A stretch of DNA of 64,000 nt from Polaribacter aestuariivivens (GCF_005885675.1 NZ_VANR01000005.1:1-64000), one strand, 5' to 3'. Counted from the stretch's first letter, positions 54,798-63,797 are shown. Made by a program: numbers and translations. The notes: generated from the sequence alone by a model not told the origin.

Positions 54798-56975
54798 ATG
54801 AAACGCATTCTATTTTTACTATTTACTATTTACCCGTTTTCTTTAATTGCACAAACTACCGTTTCAGGAAAAGTTACCGATTCTAAAAACGTTCCTATTT
54901 TAGGAGCAAATGTGTATTTAGATGGTACTTATGATGGAACCTCAACAAACGAAAAAGGAGAATTTACTTTTAAAACAGCAGAAACAGGTACACAAACTTT
55001 GGTAGTCTCTTTCATTTCTTTTGAAACCTATATTAAAACTGCCAATGTAAAAACACTCAATAAATTAAAAATAAAATTACGAGACGATGTAAATTCTTTA
55101 GATGCAGTAGTTATAAATGCAGGAACTTTTGAAGCTGGAGAAAAAGGAAAAGTTACTGTTTTAAAACCTTTAGATGTAGTGACCACAGCTAGTGCTTTAG
55201 GTGATTTTGTTGGCGCTTTACAAACTTTACCAGGTACTGCTGCAGTTGCCGAAGATGGGCGCTTATTTGTAAGAGGTGGAGAAGCTGAGGAAACTCAAAT
55301 TTTTATAGACGGAGCAAGAGTTTTTACGCCATTTACACCAACTACAAACAACATTCCTACAAGAGGAAGATATTCACCATTTTTATTCAAAGGAATAACA
55401 TTTTCTACAGGTGGTTATTCTGCAGAATATGGACAAGCTCTTTCTAGTGTTTTAGCATTATCAACTATTGATGAACCTGATCAGGAAAAAACAGATATTT
55501 CTTTAATGACAGTTGGTTTAGGTATTGGAAACACTCAAAAATGGAAAAAAAGCTCATTTAGTATTAACACATCTTATATAAATTTGGCACCTTATAATGC
55601 CGTATTTAAAGACAGAAATACTTGGAACAAACCTTTTCAATCTGCCAATGGCGAAATGGTTTTTAGACAAAAATTTAAAGACGATTCCATGTTAAAATTG
55701 TACAGTGCTTATAGTTATTCAGATTTTGATGTGATACAAGATGACATTAATTTTGATGACGGTTTACGTTTTGCCTTACAAAACAGAAACTTATATTTTA
55801 ATGCTTCTTATAAAAATAAATTCGGTAATAATTGGAAATATGAAACTGCTATCAGTTACACAAACGACAATTCTAACATTAAAGTTATAGATGATCAAAT
55901 TAAAAGTAATGAAAATTCATATCATTTTAAAGCAAAATTAAGAAAGCGCTTTTCAAGTAGATTTCGTTTAAATTTTGGAGCAGAATATTTTATTACAAAT
56001 TATGATGAAAGTTACACACCAACTAACAACAATAAATTTGATTATGGTTTCGATAATAATATTTTTGCCTCTTTTGTAGAAACCGATATTTTCTTCTCTA
56101 AAAACTTGGCTGCAAAAGTTGGCGTAAGGGCAGAAAATTCTGAATTGTTAAACGAATTTACAGTATCTCCAAGAGCATCAATTTCATACAAATCAGGTAA
56201 AAATTCACAATTTTCTTTGGCATATGGTCAGTTTTATCAAAATCCAAATAATGAGTTTTTAAGATTTACACAAAATTTAAAAGCTCAAAACACATCACAT
56301 TTAATTGCTAATTATCAATCAGTAAAACAGGGTCAAATATTCAGAATCGAAGCTTATTATAAAGATTATAATAGCTTGGTAAAGTTCGATAATAATTCAA
56401 CAAGTTTTAATGACAATCAGCCTAACTTTAATTCAACATTCAACAATAATGGATTTGGATTTGCAAAAGGGATAGATGTTTTTTGGAGGCAAAATGGTAA
56501 AATTAAAAATACAGATTATTGGATTTCTTACTCCTATCTAGATACTGAAAGAGACTATAGAAATTACCCTAATGCAGCACAACCAAACTTTGCGTCAAAA
56601 CACAATTTATCTATTGTAACAAAACATTGGATTGAAGATTGGAAAAGTCAAATTGGTTTCAGTTATCAATTTGCTTCAGGTAGAAATTACACAAACCCGA
56701 ACGAAGCAGGTTTTTTAAACAGTCAAACAAAAAATTTCAACAATTTAAGTTTCAATTGGGCATATTTAATAGACCAACAAAAAATATTATATTTTTCTGT
56801 AAACAACGTTTTAGGCACAAAAAACATCTTTGGTTATAACTATAAAAACACTCCAAACATGAATGGAAATTTCGAAAGACAAGCAAGAATTCCCAATGCA
56901 GATAGTTTCTTTTTCGTAGGTTTCTTCTGGACAATTAGCGACGATAATAAATCAAACCAGTTAGATAATTTATAA
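54798..56975 (+). CDS. TonB-dependent receptor
   Basis: A 725-residue outer-membrane receptor. Signal peptide MKRILFLLFTIYPFSLIAQ, a carboxypeptidase-regulatory-like domain (TTVSGKVTDSKNVPILGANV), plug with LPGTAAVAEDGRLFVRGGEA and TQIFIDGARV, then a beta barrel ending FFVGFFWTISDDNK. Not of the SusC class (shorter, no SusD). The ATG at 54798 is used because the TTG at 54774 is in the -7 box. Shares a regulatory region with the DUF2141 gene downstream, so probably the same regulon. Confidence 0.92.
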   Translation: MKRILFLLFTIYPFSLIAQTTVSGKVTDSKNVPILGANVYLDGTYDGTSTNEKGEFTFKTAETGTQTLVVSFISFETYIKTANVKTLNKLKIKLRDDVNSLDAVVINAGTFEAGEKGKVTVLKPLDVVTTASALGDFVGALQTLPGTAAVAEDGRLFVRGGEAEETQIFIDGARVFTPFTPTTNNIPTRGRYSPFLFKGITFSTGGYSAEYGQALSSVLALSTIDEPDQEKTDISLMTVGLGIGNTQKWKKSSFSINTSYINLAPYNAVFKDRNTWNKPFQSANGEMVFRQKFKDDSMLKLYSAYSYSDFDVIQDDINFDDGLRFALQNRNLYFNASYKNKFGNNWKYETAISYTNDNSNIKVIDDQIKSNENSYHFKAKLRKRFSSRFRLNFGAEYFITNYDESYTPTNNNKFDYGFDNNIFASFVETDIFFSKNLAAKVGVRAENSELLNEFTVSPRASISYKSGKNSQFSLAYGQFYQNPNNEFLRFTQNLKAQNTSHLIANYQSVKQGQIFRIEAYYKDYNSLVKFDNNSTSFNDNQPNFNSTFNNNGFGFAKGIDVFWRQNGKIKNTDYWISYSYLDTERDYRNYPNAAQPNFASKHNLSIVTKHWIEDWKSQIGFSYQFASGRNYTNPNEAGFLNSQTKNFNNLSFNWAYLIDQQKILYFSVNNVLGTKNIFGYNYKNTPNMNGNFERQARIPNADSFFFVGFFWTISDDNKSNQLDNL

Positions 56976-56984
56976 TATTTATTT

Positions 56985-57127
56985 GAAGCTATTTCCTGCT
57001 TTCCACTATATCTTTTATGCTGAATTCATTTCTGCATCTTACTTTTTTTAAAAAATAAATGAAATAGAGTAACAGATACTGAATCAAGTTCAGCATAAAA
57101 AGGATGTCGTTTCAATCAAGGCTAACC
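56985..57127 (-). ncRNA. Structured intergenic RNA element, copy 3 (variant)
   Basis: On the minus strand it opens GTTAGCCTTGATTGAAACGA and closes GATATAGTGGAAAGCAGGAA, then ATAGCTTC. Outer AGC pairs with GCT and CCT with AGG, replacing the GGG/CCC of copies 1 and 2, and a long inner stem pairs ATCCTTTTTATGCTGAA with TTCAGCATAAAAGAT. Core words GATTGAA, CATCC and GGAAAGC are kept. It lies after the TonB receptor gene, antisense to it. Confidence 0.55.
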
Positions 57128-57172
57128 TTTTTTGTTAACTAATTATATTAACGAAAGACTTATTTCAACTTT

Positions 57173-57227
57173 GAAACTTTGAAACTTTGAAACTTTGAAA
57201 CTTTGAAACTTTGAAACTTTGAAACTT
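57173..57227. repeat. Tandem octamer GAAACTTT, about seven copies
   Basis: Six perfect GAAACTTT units plus a seventh missing one base, ending 9 bp before the direct-repeat operator of the DUF2141 gene. Such a tract could vary in length by slippage and move sites relative to each other. Confidence 0.9.
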
Positions 57228-57235
57228 AATAAAAA

Positions 57236-57269
57236 TACAATTCATCATTTAAAAATTACAATTCGGTAT
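57236..57269 (+). promoter_or_regulatory. Paired direct repeats before the DUF2141 gene
   Basis: TACAATTCATCA (57236-57247) and TACAATTCGGTAT (57257-57269), again 21 bp apart, with TTATTTGTTTTAATTTTT beyond, like the TonB receptor upstream region. A weak -7 (GATATTTA, 57300-57307) is at the same 43-bp distance. Confidence 0.6.
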
Positions 57270-57335
57270 GTTATTTGTTTTAATTTTTAAAAAACATACG
57301 ATATTTACATCATCAAACAAGAACAACAAAAAATT

Positions 57336-57755
57336 ATGAAAAAACTACTTTTAACCTTAGCCATTATTTTCGGAGGTATTTTCGCAACCAATGCACAAGA
57401 AACAACATTTGATTTAACCATTAATATTTCTGGACTAAGCTCTAACAAAGGAAAAGTTTTAATTGCTTTATATAATGAAGAAGGTCAGTTTTTAAAAAAA
57501 GGCTTTAAAGGCGGAATGTCAAAAATTACCAACAAAAAAGTTACCTATACTTTAAAAGATATTCCAAAAGGTGAATATGCAGTTTCATTTTTTCATGATG
57601 AAAATGACAACAACAAAATGGATACTAATTTCTTCGGAATTCCAAAAGAAGATTATGGGTGCTCAAATAATGCAAAAGGTTTTATGGGCGCTCCAAAATA
57701 TAAAGACGCAAAATTTCAATTATCAAAAGATCAAACTATAGATATTAAAATATAA
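57336..57755 (+). CDS. DUF2141 secreted protein
   Basis: A 139-residue protein with a signal peptide ending ATNAQE. The body has DLTINISGLSSNKGKVLIAL, LKDIPKGEYAVSFFHDENDN and TNFFGIPKEDYGCSNNAKG, the DUF2141 signature; the domain is an all-beta periplasmic or surface module. It shares its operator with the TonB receptor and is 23 bases before the next gene, so they likely form one regulon. Its exact job is unknown. Confidence 0.9.
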   Translation: MKKLLLTLAIIFGGIFATNAQETTFDLTINISGLSSNKGKVLIALYNEEGQFLKKGFKGGMSKITNKKVTYTLKDIPKGEYAVSFFHDENDNNKMDTNFFGIPKEDYGCSNNAKGFMGAPKYKDAKFQLSKDQTIDIKI

Positions 57756-57778
57756 AAAATCAACTAAAACATACTATA

Positions 57779-58402
57779 ATGAAAAAATTAATACTATTAT
57801 TTGCAGTTATTTTTACAGTAACTATTTCTGCACAGTTAAAATATCAAAATGGAATGAAAAAAGCTTTTTCTCATTGGGAAAAAGGAGAAATGGTAAAAGC
57901 TTCTCAATTATTTGAAAGAATTATGAAAGCTGAACCTAAAAAATGGAAACCTGCATATTATGCAGCAACTATAGAAATTTTAGGAAGCTTTGGCTTAAAA
58001 GACGAAGCTATTTTAAAGGCAAAATTAACTAAGGCACAAGAGTTTTTAGATGTTGCTAAATCAAACTCAGAAAATAATCCTGAAATTTTAATTACTCAAG
58101 CTTTATTAAACACTGGTTATATTGCTTTTGATGGACAAAAATATGGAATGACATTGTCAGGAAAAAATGCACAATTATATGCAAAAGCATTGGTAATTGC
58201 TCCAAATAATCCAAGAGTAATTATGAGCAATGCAGAGTGGAACATGGGAGCAGCAAAATTCTTTGGAAAATCTACAAAACCTTATTGCGATGAAATTAAA
58301 AAAGCCATCAAGTTAGGCAAAGAAGAAAAAATTGAGGAAGAATTTTATCCAAAATTTATGGAATCGAGAGCTTTAGAGGTTTTGAAACAATGTGAAAAAT
58401 AA
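57779..58402 (+). CDS. Secreted TPR-like protein
   Basis: 207 residues with a signal peptide ending TISAQL. Helical pairs typical of TPR folds follow (MKKAFSHWEKGEMVKASQLF, KWKPAYYAATIEILGSFGLK, NPEILITQALLNTGYIAFDG, NPRVIMSNAEWNMGAAKFFG). No family named with confidence. It lies 23 bases after the DUF2141 gene and is probably in its operon. Confidence 0.8.
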   Translation: MKKLILLFAVIFTVTISAQLKYQNGMKKAFSHWEKGEMVKASQLFERIMKAEPKKWKPAYYAATIEILGSFGLKDEAILKAKLTKAQEFLDVAKSNSENNPEILITQALLNTGYIAFDGQKYGMTLSGKNAQLYAKALVIAPNNPRVIMSNAEWNMGAAKFFGKSTKPYCDEIKKAIKLGKEEKIEEEFYPKFMESRALEVLKQCEK

Positions 58403-58409
58403 AATTAGT

Positions 58410-58490
58410 TTGCAGTCTTCAGCAGGCAGTTGGCAGTCAAATATCTGACTGCTAACTGCTAACTGAGGACTGAGGACTGAGGACTGCTAA
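58410..58490. repeat. ACTGC/GGACTGA tandem and inverted repeats
   Basis: GCAGTCTTCAGCAGGCAGTTGGCAGT is, inverted, the element at 46870-46902 with six extra bases. Then CTGCTAA is repeated, and TGAGGAC occurs three times. It fills the gap between two convergent genes, up to the ACMSD stop. Confidence 0.7.
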
Positions 58491-59576
58491 CTATGATAAA
58501 ATTTTATCAACTAACTTCTGTTTTGCTTTTTCATCATCACCAAACAACCATTGTAACACGTTGTCTTCCCAAATTTCATCACAATCTTTATCATTTAAAA
58601 TATTGCGTTCTTTAGCCAAATCTAATATTTTTCCTGGGTAAGAAGATTGTTTTGCACTTTCCATTTCACCTAAAGGATAAGGATCGTCTAAACCCATTAA
58701 AATTTGTTTGGTTCCTTGATTTTTTACTAATAAATCTAACGAATTGGTGTCATGAACCAACGTATCAAAAAAGATGTTTTTATGACCAACCGCTTTTCTT
58801 GGGTGTGTTTTGCCTTCAAATAAATCTGGTCTTCCATCAAAACCTTGAATTCTTCTTCCTAAGTTTATTTGCGCCAATTGTCCTCCATGTGCAAAACAAA
58901 CACGCATTCCTGGAAACTTATCTTGATAACCATTTAAAGTAAAAAAATGGTAAGCATCTGCACATTGTGCCAACATCCAAATTAAATGAAAACGCCAAGA
59001 TGTATTTTCTAATTTTATAAACTTTTCTCCATCATAAGGATGAATTTCTACAGCTAAATTGTACTTACTGGCTAACTCAAAAATAGGATCATTTTCTTCA
59101 TCAAAAATGCAACGCCAAGTTCCAATGGTATCCATATAATGTGTTGGTAAACATAACAATCGCATTCCTAAAACTTCTACACAACGCTCAATTTCCCAGC
59201 AAGCACCTCTTACAAATCCTGGATGCACCACAAATCCGCAAGTAAATTTAGAAGGATTTTCATGCTGAATTCTCGCATTAAAATCATTTTGGAAACGCAA
59301 TGCTTGTTTCATTTCTTCTACGCGCAAACCATTTCCATATAATTGCGATAAGTTTAAAACCACAGCATGATCTATTTTGAAACGCTCCATCCAAGCCAAT
59401 TTTTCGTTTAAGAAAAAACTGGAGTCTGTAATGGGTCTGTTCCAATCTTTTTGGAGCATAAATTTACGATCTTTATCTACCCAAAAAATTCCCTTGTCTT
59501 TCATATACTGTGGAATTTCCTCTGGATAAGGAAGCAAATGTGAATGTCCGTTAATGCGTAGTTTACGTTTTGTCAT
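58491..59576 (-). CDS. Amidohydrolase, aminocarboxymuconate-semialdehyde decarboxylase (ACMSD)
   Basis: A 361-residue amidohydrolase-2 family enzyme. It has NGHSHLLPYPEE (metal HxH), VEIHPYDGE, CFAHGGQLAQINLGRR and MGLDDPYPLGE (metal Asp). Placed directly after the 3-HAO gene, it most likely decarboxylates aminocarboxymuconate semialdehyde, the next intermediate of the kynurenine route. It begins one base before the HAO stop codon's end, so it is cotranscribed. Confidence 0.88.
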   Translation of the reverse strand: MTKRKLRINGHSHLLPYPEEIPQYMKDKGIFWVDKDRKFMLQKDWNRPITDSSFFLNEKLAWMERFKIDHAVVLNLSQLYGNGLRVEEMKQALRFQNDFNARIQHENPSKFTCGFVVHPGFVRGACWEIERCVEVLGMRLLCLPTHYMDTIGTWRCIFDEENDPIFELASKYNLAVEIHPYDGEKFIKLENTSWRFHLIWMLAQCADAYHFFTLNGYQDKFPGMRVCFAHGGQLAQINLGRRIQGFDGRPDLFEGKTHPRKAVGHKNIFFDTLVHDTNSLDLLVKNQGTKQILMGLDDPYPLGEMESAKQSSYPGKILDLAKERNILNDKDCDEIWEDNVLQWLFGDDEKAKQKLVDKILS

Positions 59577-60050
59577 TTATTTTCCAAACTTTTTGTGATA
59601 CCTATCAAAAATGGCAGGCATATCTGTTTCTATATTATCTAATAAAAATTCTTCTTCGTAAGCTACACTTCCATCTTTTTCAAACCATTGTAACTTATCT
59701 TTCACACCTTCAGGTCTTGGGTATTCGATAACCAAACCTACTGTATTTGCACCTCTTTGTGGAGAATGTGGAACTTTTGGTGGTAAGTAAAAAATTTCTC
59801 CTTCTCTAATATGAATATCTTTTGATTTGCCATCTTCCATCACTTTTAAAACAATATCACCTTCTATTTGATAGAAAAATTCTGGTGTTTCGTTATAATG
59901 ATAATCGGTTCTACTATTTGGGCCACCAACAACCATTACAATAACATCTGCATCTTTCCAAACGACTTTATTACCAACAGGTGGTTTTAATAAATGACGA
60001 TGTTCATCTATCCATTTTTTGAAGTTTATAGGTTGTACTAACTTACTCAT
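59577..60050 (-). CDS. 3-hydroxyanthranilate 3,4-dioxygenase
   Basis: A 157-residue cupin dioxygenase that opens the ring of 3-hydroxyanthranilate. Iron ligands: His and Glu of DYHYNETPEFFYQIEGD and His of PPKVPHSPQRG. Substrate-binding Arg in PNSRTDYH. The 3-HAO of Cupriavidus has a C-terminal rubredoxin-like site with four cysteines; this protein has no cysteine, so that site is absent. Confidence 0.92.
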   Translation of the reverse strand: MSKLVQPINFKKWIDEHRHLLKPPVGNKVVWKDADVIVMVVGGPNSRTDYHYNETPEFFYQIEGDIVLKVMEDGKSKDIHIREGEIFYLPPKVPHSPQRGANTVGLVIEYPRPEGVKDKLQWFEKDGSVAYEEEFLLDNIETDMPAIFDRYHKKFGK

Positions 60051-60145
60051 ATTTGTAGATTTTTTTGATGTTTTTTATTCAACAATCACGACTTTATAAA
60101 GATAATCAAAATAGTCTTGTCTGAAAAAAATCCTATTTCTTAGTG

Positions 60146-60940
60146 CTAAAGAGATTTTGTTCTTCCACCATCAACAGGTACGTTAATTCCGTTTATGAAA
60201 TTGGCACATTCACTTGATAAAAACACAATTGCATTGGCAATTTCTTCTGGTTTTGCAAATCTTTTTGCAGGTGAAGCGTTTTTCATATTTTGGGCAACCT
60301 CATCAAATGATTTTCCTGTTTTTTGGGATTTATTATTGATAATTTCATTTAAACGTTCTGTACCTGTTGCTCCTGGTAAAACATTATTAACCGTAATTCC
60401 GAATTCACCTAATTCATTAGCCATGGTTTTTGACCAATTTGCAACAGCACCTCTGATTGTGTTTGAAACGCCTAAACCATCTAAAGGTTGTTTTACAGAG
60501 GTAGAAATTACATTGATAATTCTACCAAAGCATTGTGTTTTCATAAACGGAACTAGATGTTGCACCAATATATGATTGCATTTTAAATGTTGTGTAAACG
60601 CATTTTCAAATTCTTCTATTTTGGCATTAAATATTGGACCTCCTGCTGGACCTCCTGTATTATTTACCAAAATATGAAATTGTAAATCAGCATTTTCTAA
60701 CACTTGTTTTAATTCATTAGGTTTTGAAAAATCTGCTACTAAATAATTATGATTTTGTTCTCGACTGCGCTCGAACTGACATTCTTCAATTTCTTTTAAA
60801 ACTGATTTCAGTTTTTCTTCATTTCTGGCAAGTAATGTAACGTTTGCTCCTTCTTCTGCCAATAGTATGGCTGTTGCTTTACCAATTCCTTGTGTACTTC
60901 CACAAACTAAAGCGTTTTTACCATTTAATTTTAAATCCAT
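60146..60940 (-). CDS. SDR family oxidoreductase
   Basis: A 264-residue short-chain dehydrogenase. NAD(P) motif CGSTQGIGKATAIL, then NNTGGPAGGPIF in the NNAG position; the catalytic Tyr is not obvious: the expected YxxxK region reads VSNTIRGAVANWSKT, with Asn-Thr-Ile in place of Tyr. Residues about 54-62 (CQFERSREQ) are coded by a dispersed DNA repeat (60756-60782). Its role in the pathway is unclear. Confidence 0.85.
   Translation of the reverse strand: MDLKLNGKNALVCGSTQGIGKATAILLAEEGANVTLLARNEEKLKSVLKEIEECQFERSREQNHNYLVADFSKPNELKQVLENADLQFHILVNNTGGPAGGPIFNAKIEEFENAFTQHLKCNHILVQHLVPFMKTQCFGRIINVISTSVKQPLDGLGVSNTIRGAVANWSKTMANELGEFGITVNNVLPGATGTERLNEIINNKSQKTGKSFDEVAQNMKNASPAKRFAKPEEIANAIVFLSSECANFINGINVPVDGGRTKSL
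60756..60782 (-). repeat. TCGAG repeat inside the SDR gene
   Basis: TTCTCGACTGCGCTCGAACTGACATT (plus strand); inverted it is GTCAGTTCGAGCGCAGTCGAGAA, as at 63449. It is read in frame and gives CQFERSREQ, a segment that would fall in a surface loop after the second strand. Confidence 0.85.
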
Positions 60941-61005
60941 ATTTTAAAGATTATAGAGAAGAGAAAATAGAGAATAGACTTTTCTCTTTTCTCTTTTCTT
61001 ATTTC

Positions 61006-62448
61006 TTAATCGTGTTTTATACAAATATTTTTAGCTTCAGTAAAAAAACGTAGTGCTTCAAAACCGCCTTCACGTCCTACTCCACTTTCTTTTGCTCCAC
61101 CAAAAGGAGTTCTTAAATCACGTAACATCCACGTATTTACCCAAACAATTCCTGTTTGTAACTGTTTGGAAAACTGCATCGTTCTGTTTAGATTATTCGT
61201 CCATAATGTTGCAGATAAACCATATTTAACATCATTTGCTAATTTCAACGCTTCTTCATCTGTTATAAAAGACATAATAGTTACTATAGGTCCAAAAATT
61301 TCTTGTTGGTTCAATTTACAATTATTATCGGTAACTTCTATAATTGTGGGTTGCAAATAATAACCTTTTTCGTGATTTTTTACATTTACTTTTTTTCCTC
61401 CAAAGAGGATTTTCCCTCCATATTCTTCTGCATTATCAATATAAGATTTTACTTTTTCTAAATGTTGTTTAGAAACTAAAGCCCCAATATCTGTAGTTGA
61501 ATCTGATGGATTTCCGACTTTTAATTCGGAAACTTTTTTGATGAAATCTGTTTTAAATTTATCATAGATTTTTTCTTCCACCAAAATTCGACTTCCACAT
61601 AAACAAATTTGTCCTTGGTTTGCAAATGAAGACCTAACAGTAGTTTCCAACATGTTTTCATAATCGCAATCTGCAAAAATGATGTTGGGATTTTTACCTC
61701 CTAATTCTAAAGATATTTTTTTAAACATGGGCGCTGCAATTTTGGCAATTTCAGCTCCTGTTTTTGTGCCTCCTGTAAACGAAATTGCTTTTATTTTTGG
61801 ATGTGAAACAATAGCTTTTCCTGTGGTTTTTCCTAAACCATGAACAATGTTTAGCACTCCTTTTGGGAGACCAGCTTTAGTACAAATATCGCCTAATAAA
61901 TGCGCTGTCATTGGTGTGACTTCACTTGGTTTTGCAACTACACAATTACCTGCTGCAATGGCTGGAGCAATTTTCCATGTAAACAAATACAAAGGTAAAT
62001 TCCAAGGAGAAATACAACCCACAACTCCCAAAGGTTGACGTAAGGTAAAATTGATAGCATCAAAACCTACACTCTCGTGACTTTCTGAAGAAAATTGTGT
62101 TATAGCATTTGCAAAAAATTGAAAATTTGCAGCTGCTCTTGGAATATCAACTTGTTTGGCTAAACTGATTGGTTTTCCATTGTCTATACTTTCTCCTTTG
62201 GCTAATTCTTCTAAATTTTCGAGAATTAAATCAGCAATTTTTGATAGTATTTTTGAGCGTTCTTCTAACGTAGTATTACTCCAAATTGGAAATGCTTGTT
62301 CTGCAGCTTGAACTGCTTTTTCTATATCTTCCTTGGTAGAATTAGGAATCTGTCCGTAGATTTCTCCTTTTACTGGATTGTAATTGTCTAACCAATCTTT
62401 TGAAATTGGATTTACAAATTCTCCGTTGATGTAGTTTTGGATTTTCAT
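61006..62448 (-). CDS. Aldehyde dehydrogenase, likely 2-aminomuconate-semialdehyde dehydrogenase
   Basis: A 480-residue NAD-dependent ALDH. Motifs: LELGGKNPNIIFADCD with the catalytic Glu, and FANQGQICLCGSRIL with the catalytic Cys in QGQICLC; SISPWNLPLYLFTWKIAPA-like cofactor region. Placed with HAO, ACMSD and a RidA protein, the likely substrate is 2-aminomuconate semialdehyde. Confidence 0.9.
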   Translation of the reverse strand: MKIQNYINGEFVNPISKDWLDNYNPVKGEIYGQIPNSTKEDIEKAVQAAEQAFPIWSNTTLEERSKILSKIADLILENLEELAKGESIDNGKPISLAKQVDIPRAAANFQFFANAITQFSSESHESVGFDAINFTLRQPLGVVGCISPWNLPLYLFTWKIAPAIAAGNCVVAKPSEVTPMTAHLLGDICTKAGLPKGVLNIVHGLGKTTGKAIVSHPKIKAISFTGGTKTGAEIAKIAAPMFKKISLELGGKNPNIIFADCDYENMLETTVRSSFANQGQICLCGSRILVEEKIYDKFKTDFIKKVSELKVGNPSDSTTDIGALVSKQHLEKVKSYIDNAEEYGGKILFGGKKVNVKNHEKGYYLQPTIIEVTDNNCKLNQQEIFGPIVTIMSFITDEEALKLANDVKYGLSATLWTNNLNRTMQFSKQLQTGIVWVNTWMLRDLRTPFGGAKESGVGREGGFEALRFFTEAKNICIKHD

Positions 62449-62513
62449 TCTTTATTTAGATAAAAGAAAATAGATTAAAGATTCAAGACCTCTTTATTCT
62501 TTTTTTTAATTCT

Positions 62514-62921
62514 TTATTCTTGCTTTTTATAAGCCGTAACTTTAATTTCCACCACCAAATCTGGATGTGGTAATTGATGTACAGCAACTGTGGTTCTTGT
62601 GGGGCCTGTTTCTTTTTCAAAAAATTCTGCATACGCTTTATTATAATCTACAAAATCGTTCATATTTACTAAAAAAGAAGAAACATCTACCACGTCTTTT
62701 AAACTTGCGCCAACGGTTTTCAAGTTCTTTTCTATATTTTCTAAAACGGCTTTGGTTTGTAAATAAGCATCTAATTTTTTAGTTCCCATTTCGTCAATAA
62801 TCTCAACTCCTGCAATTGAATTATCTGCTCTTCTGGAACTTGTTCCTGAAACAAAAATAAAATCGCCCACAACTTTTACATGTGGATATGCGCCTCTTGG
62901 TGTTACTTTTTTTTCTTCCAT
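62514..62921 (-). CDS. RidA/YjgF family protein, likely 2-aminomuconate deaminase
   Basis: A 135-residue RidA-fold protein: [60 protein letters not shown] and [20 protein letters not shown]. The Arg of GPTRTT is the usual ligand-binding arginine. Enzymes of this fold deaminate 2-aminomuconate in the nitrobenzoate and kynurenine pathways, which the neighbours support. Confidence 0.88.
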   Translation of the reverse strand: MEEKKVTPRGAYPHVKVVGDFIFVSGTSSRRADNSIAGVEIIDEMGTKKLDAYLQTKAVLENIEKNLKTVGASLKDVVDVSSFLVNMNDFVDYNKAYAEFFEKETGPTRTTVAVHQLPHPDLVVEIKVTAYKKQE

Positions 62922-62922
62922 A

Positions 62923-63441
62923 TTATTTTGCTAATTCTAATAGCTTTAAAGTTGTTTTATAATTTCTTGTGGTTGCAATTACATTCAGTTTTTTCTCAAG
63001 CGTATTGTTAGTTAATTTTGTTTTTCCAAATCCTGATGGACAATATAAATATACGATATCATCATTCAACTTGAATTTATCTTCATCTAAATTACTGATC
63101 TCCAAATTTAAATTTTCTGGCTTTTTATTTAGAAATGCAAAAGCTACTATTTTTTCGTTTTCTATTGAAAAAGGATAATTATCAATTACTTTTTTCCATT
63201 CTTCAATTGTTCTTGCTAATACTGGAATATCAAAACCAAATTCCTCTTGAATTCCTTTTTTTATTTTTGAGCAAGTTTCTTCTTTTTCTAAAGTGGTTTC
63301 TAAAATAACATTACCACTTTGAATATAGGTTTGCACATTTTTAAAACCTAAACTAGTTAATAAAGTTCGTAAGTCTGCCATTGGAATTTTGTTGTTTCCT
63401 GATACATTTATTCCACGAAGTAAAACAATATATTTTTTCAT
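62923..63441 (-). CDS. DUF1697 protein
   Basis: A 172-residue DUF1697 protein: [40 protein letters not shown] and the Lys-rich end [15 protein letters not shown]. Function unknown in the family. It ends one base before the RidA-gene start, so it probably shares the transcript. Confidence 0.88.
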   Translation of the reverse strand: MKKYIVLLRGINVSGNNKIPMADLRTLLTSLGFKNVQTYIQSGNVILETTLEKEETCSKIKKGIQEEFGFDIPVLARTIEEWKKVIDNYPFSIENEKIVAFAFLNKKPENLNLEISNLDEDKFKLNDDIVYLYCPSGFGKTKLTNNTLEKKLNVIATTRNYKTTLKLLELAK

Positions 63442-63448
63442 TCTTTTT

Positions 63449-63471
63449 GTCAGTTCGAGCGCAGTCGAGAA
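63449..63471 (+). repeat. TCGAG repeat between DUF1697 and GIY-YIG genes
   Basis: GTCAGTTCGAGCGCAGTCGAG plus AA, abutting the GIY-YIG stop. Confidence 0.85.
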
Positions 63472-63792
63472 TTATTTATTTTTAGGATTATATTTATGAT
63501 GAGTTGCATTTTGACATTCTGATAATATTTCTAACATATCAAAATCATCATTTGCCAAAGCTAATTTCTTTTTCTTACTCCACTTTTTAATTTTCTTTTC
63601 AAAATAAATTGCTTGTTCGACATCATTAAATTCTTGATTGAAAATTAATTTTACAGGTCTTCTTTTAAAAGTAAAACAACTTTTATTTAAACCTCTTTGA
63701 TGCTCTTCAAATCTTCTTTCTAAATTATTTGTAATACCTGTGTACAATAGTTTATCTGAACATTTTAATATGTAAACAAAATATCTTTTCAT
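63472..63792 (-). CDS. GIY-YIG nuclease family protein
   Basis: A 106-residue single-domain protein: YFVYILKCSDKLLYTGITNN (the GIY-YIG pair is VYI/YTG), then NLERRFEEHQRG with the catalytic Arg and YFEKKIKKWSKKKKLAL, typical of UPF0213-like members. Probably a DNA- or RNA-binding nuclease. Two inverted copies of the TCGAG repeat flank the gene. Confidence 0.9.
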   Translation of the reverse strand: MKRYFVYILKCSDKLLYTGITNNLERRFEEHQRGLNKSCFTFKRRPVKLIFNQEFNDVEQAIYFEKKIKKWSKKKKLALANDDFDMLEILSECQNATHHKYNPKNK

Positions 63793-63797
63793 ATTTA

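Noticed and set aside
57173..57227. CRISPR array
   Set aside because: The tandem units are 8 bp with no spacers and there are no cas genes; it is a simple tandem repeat.
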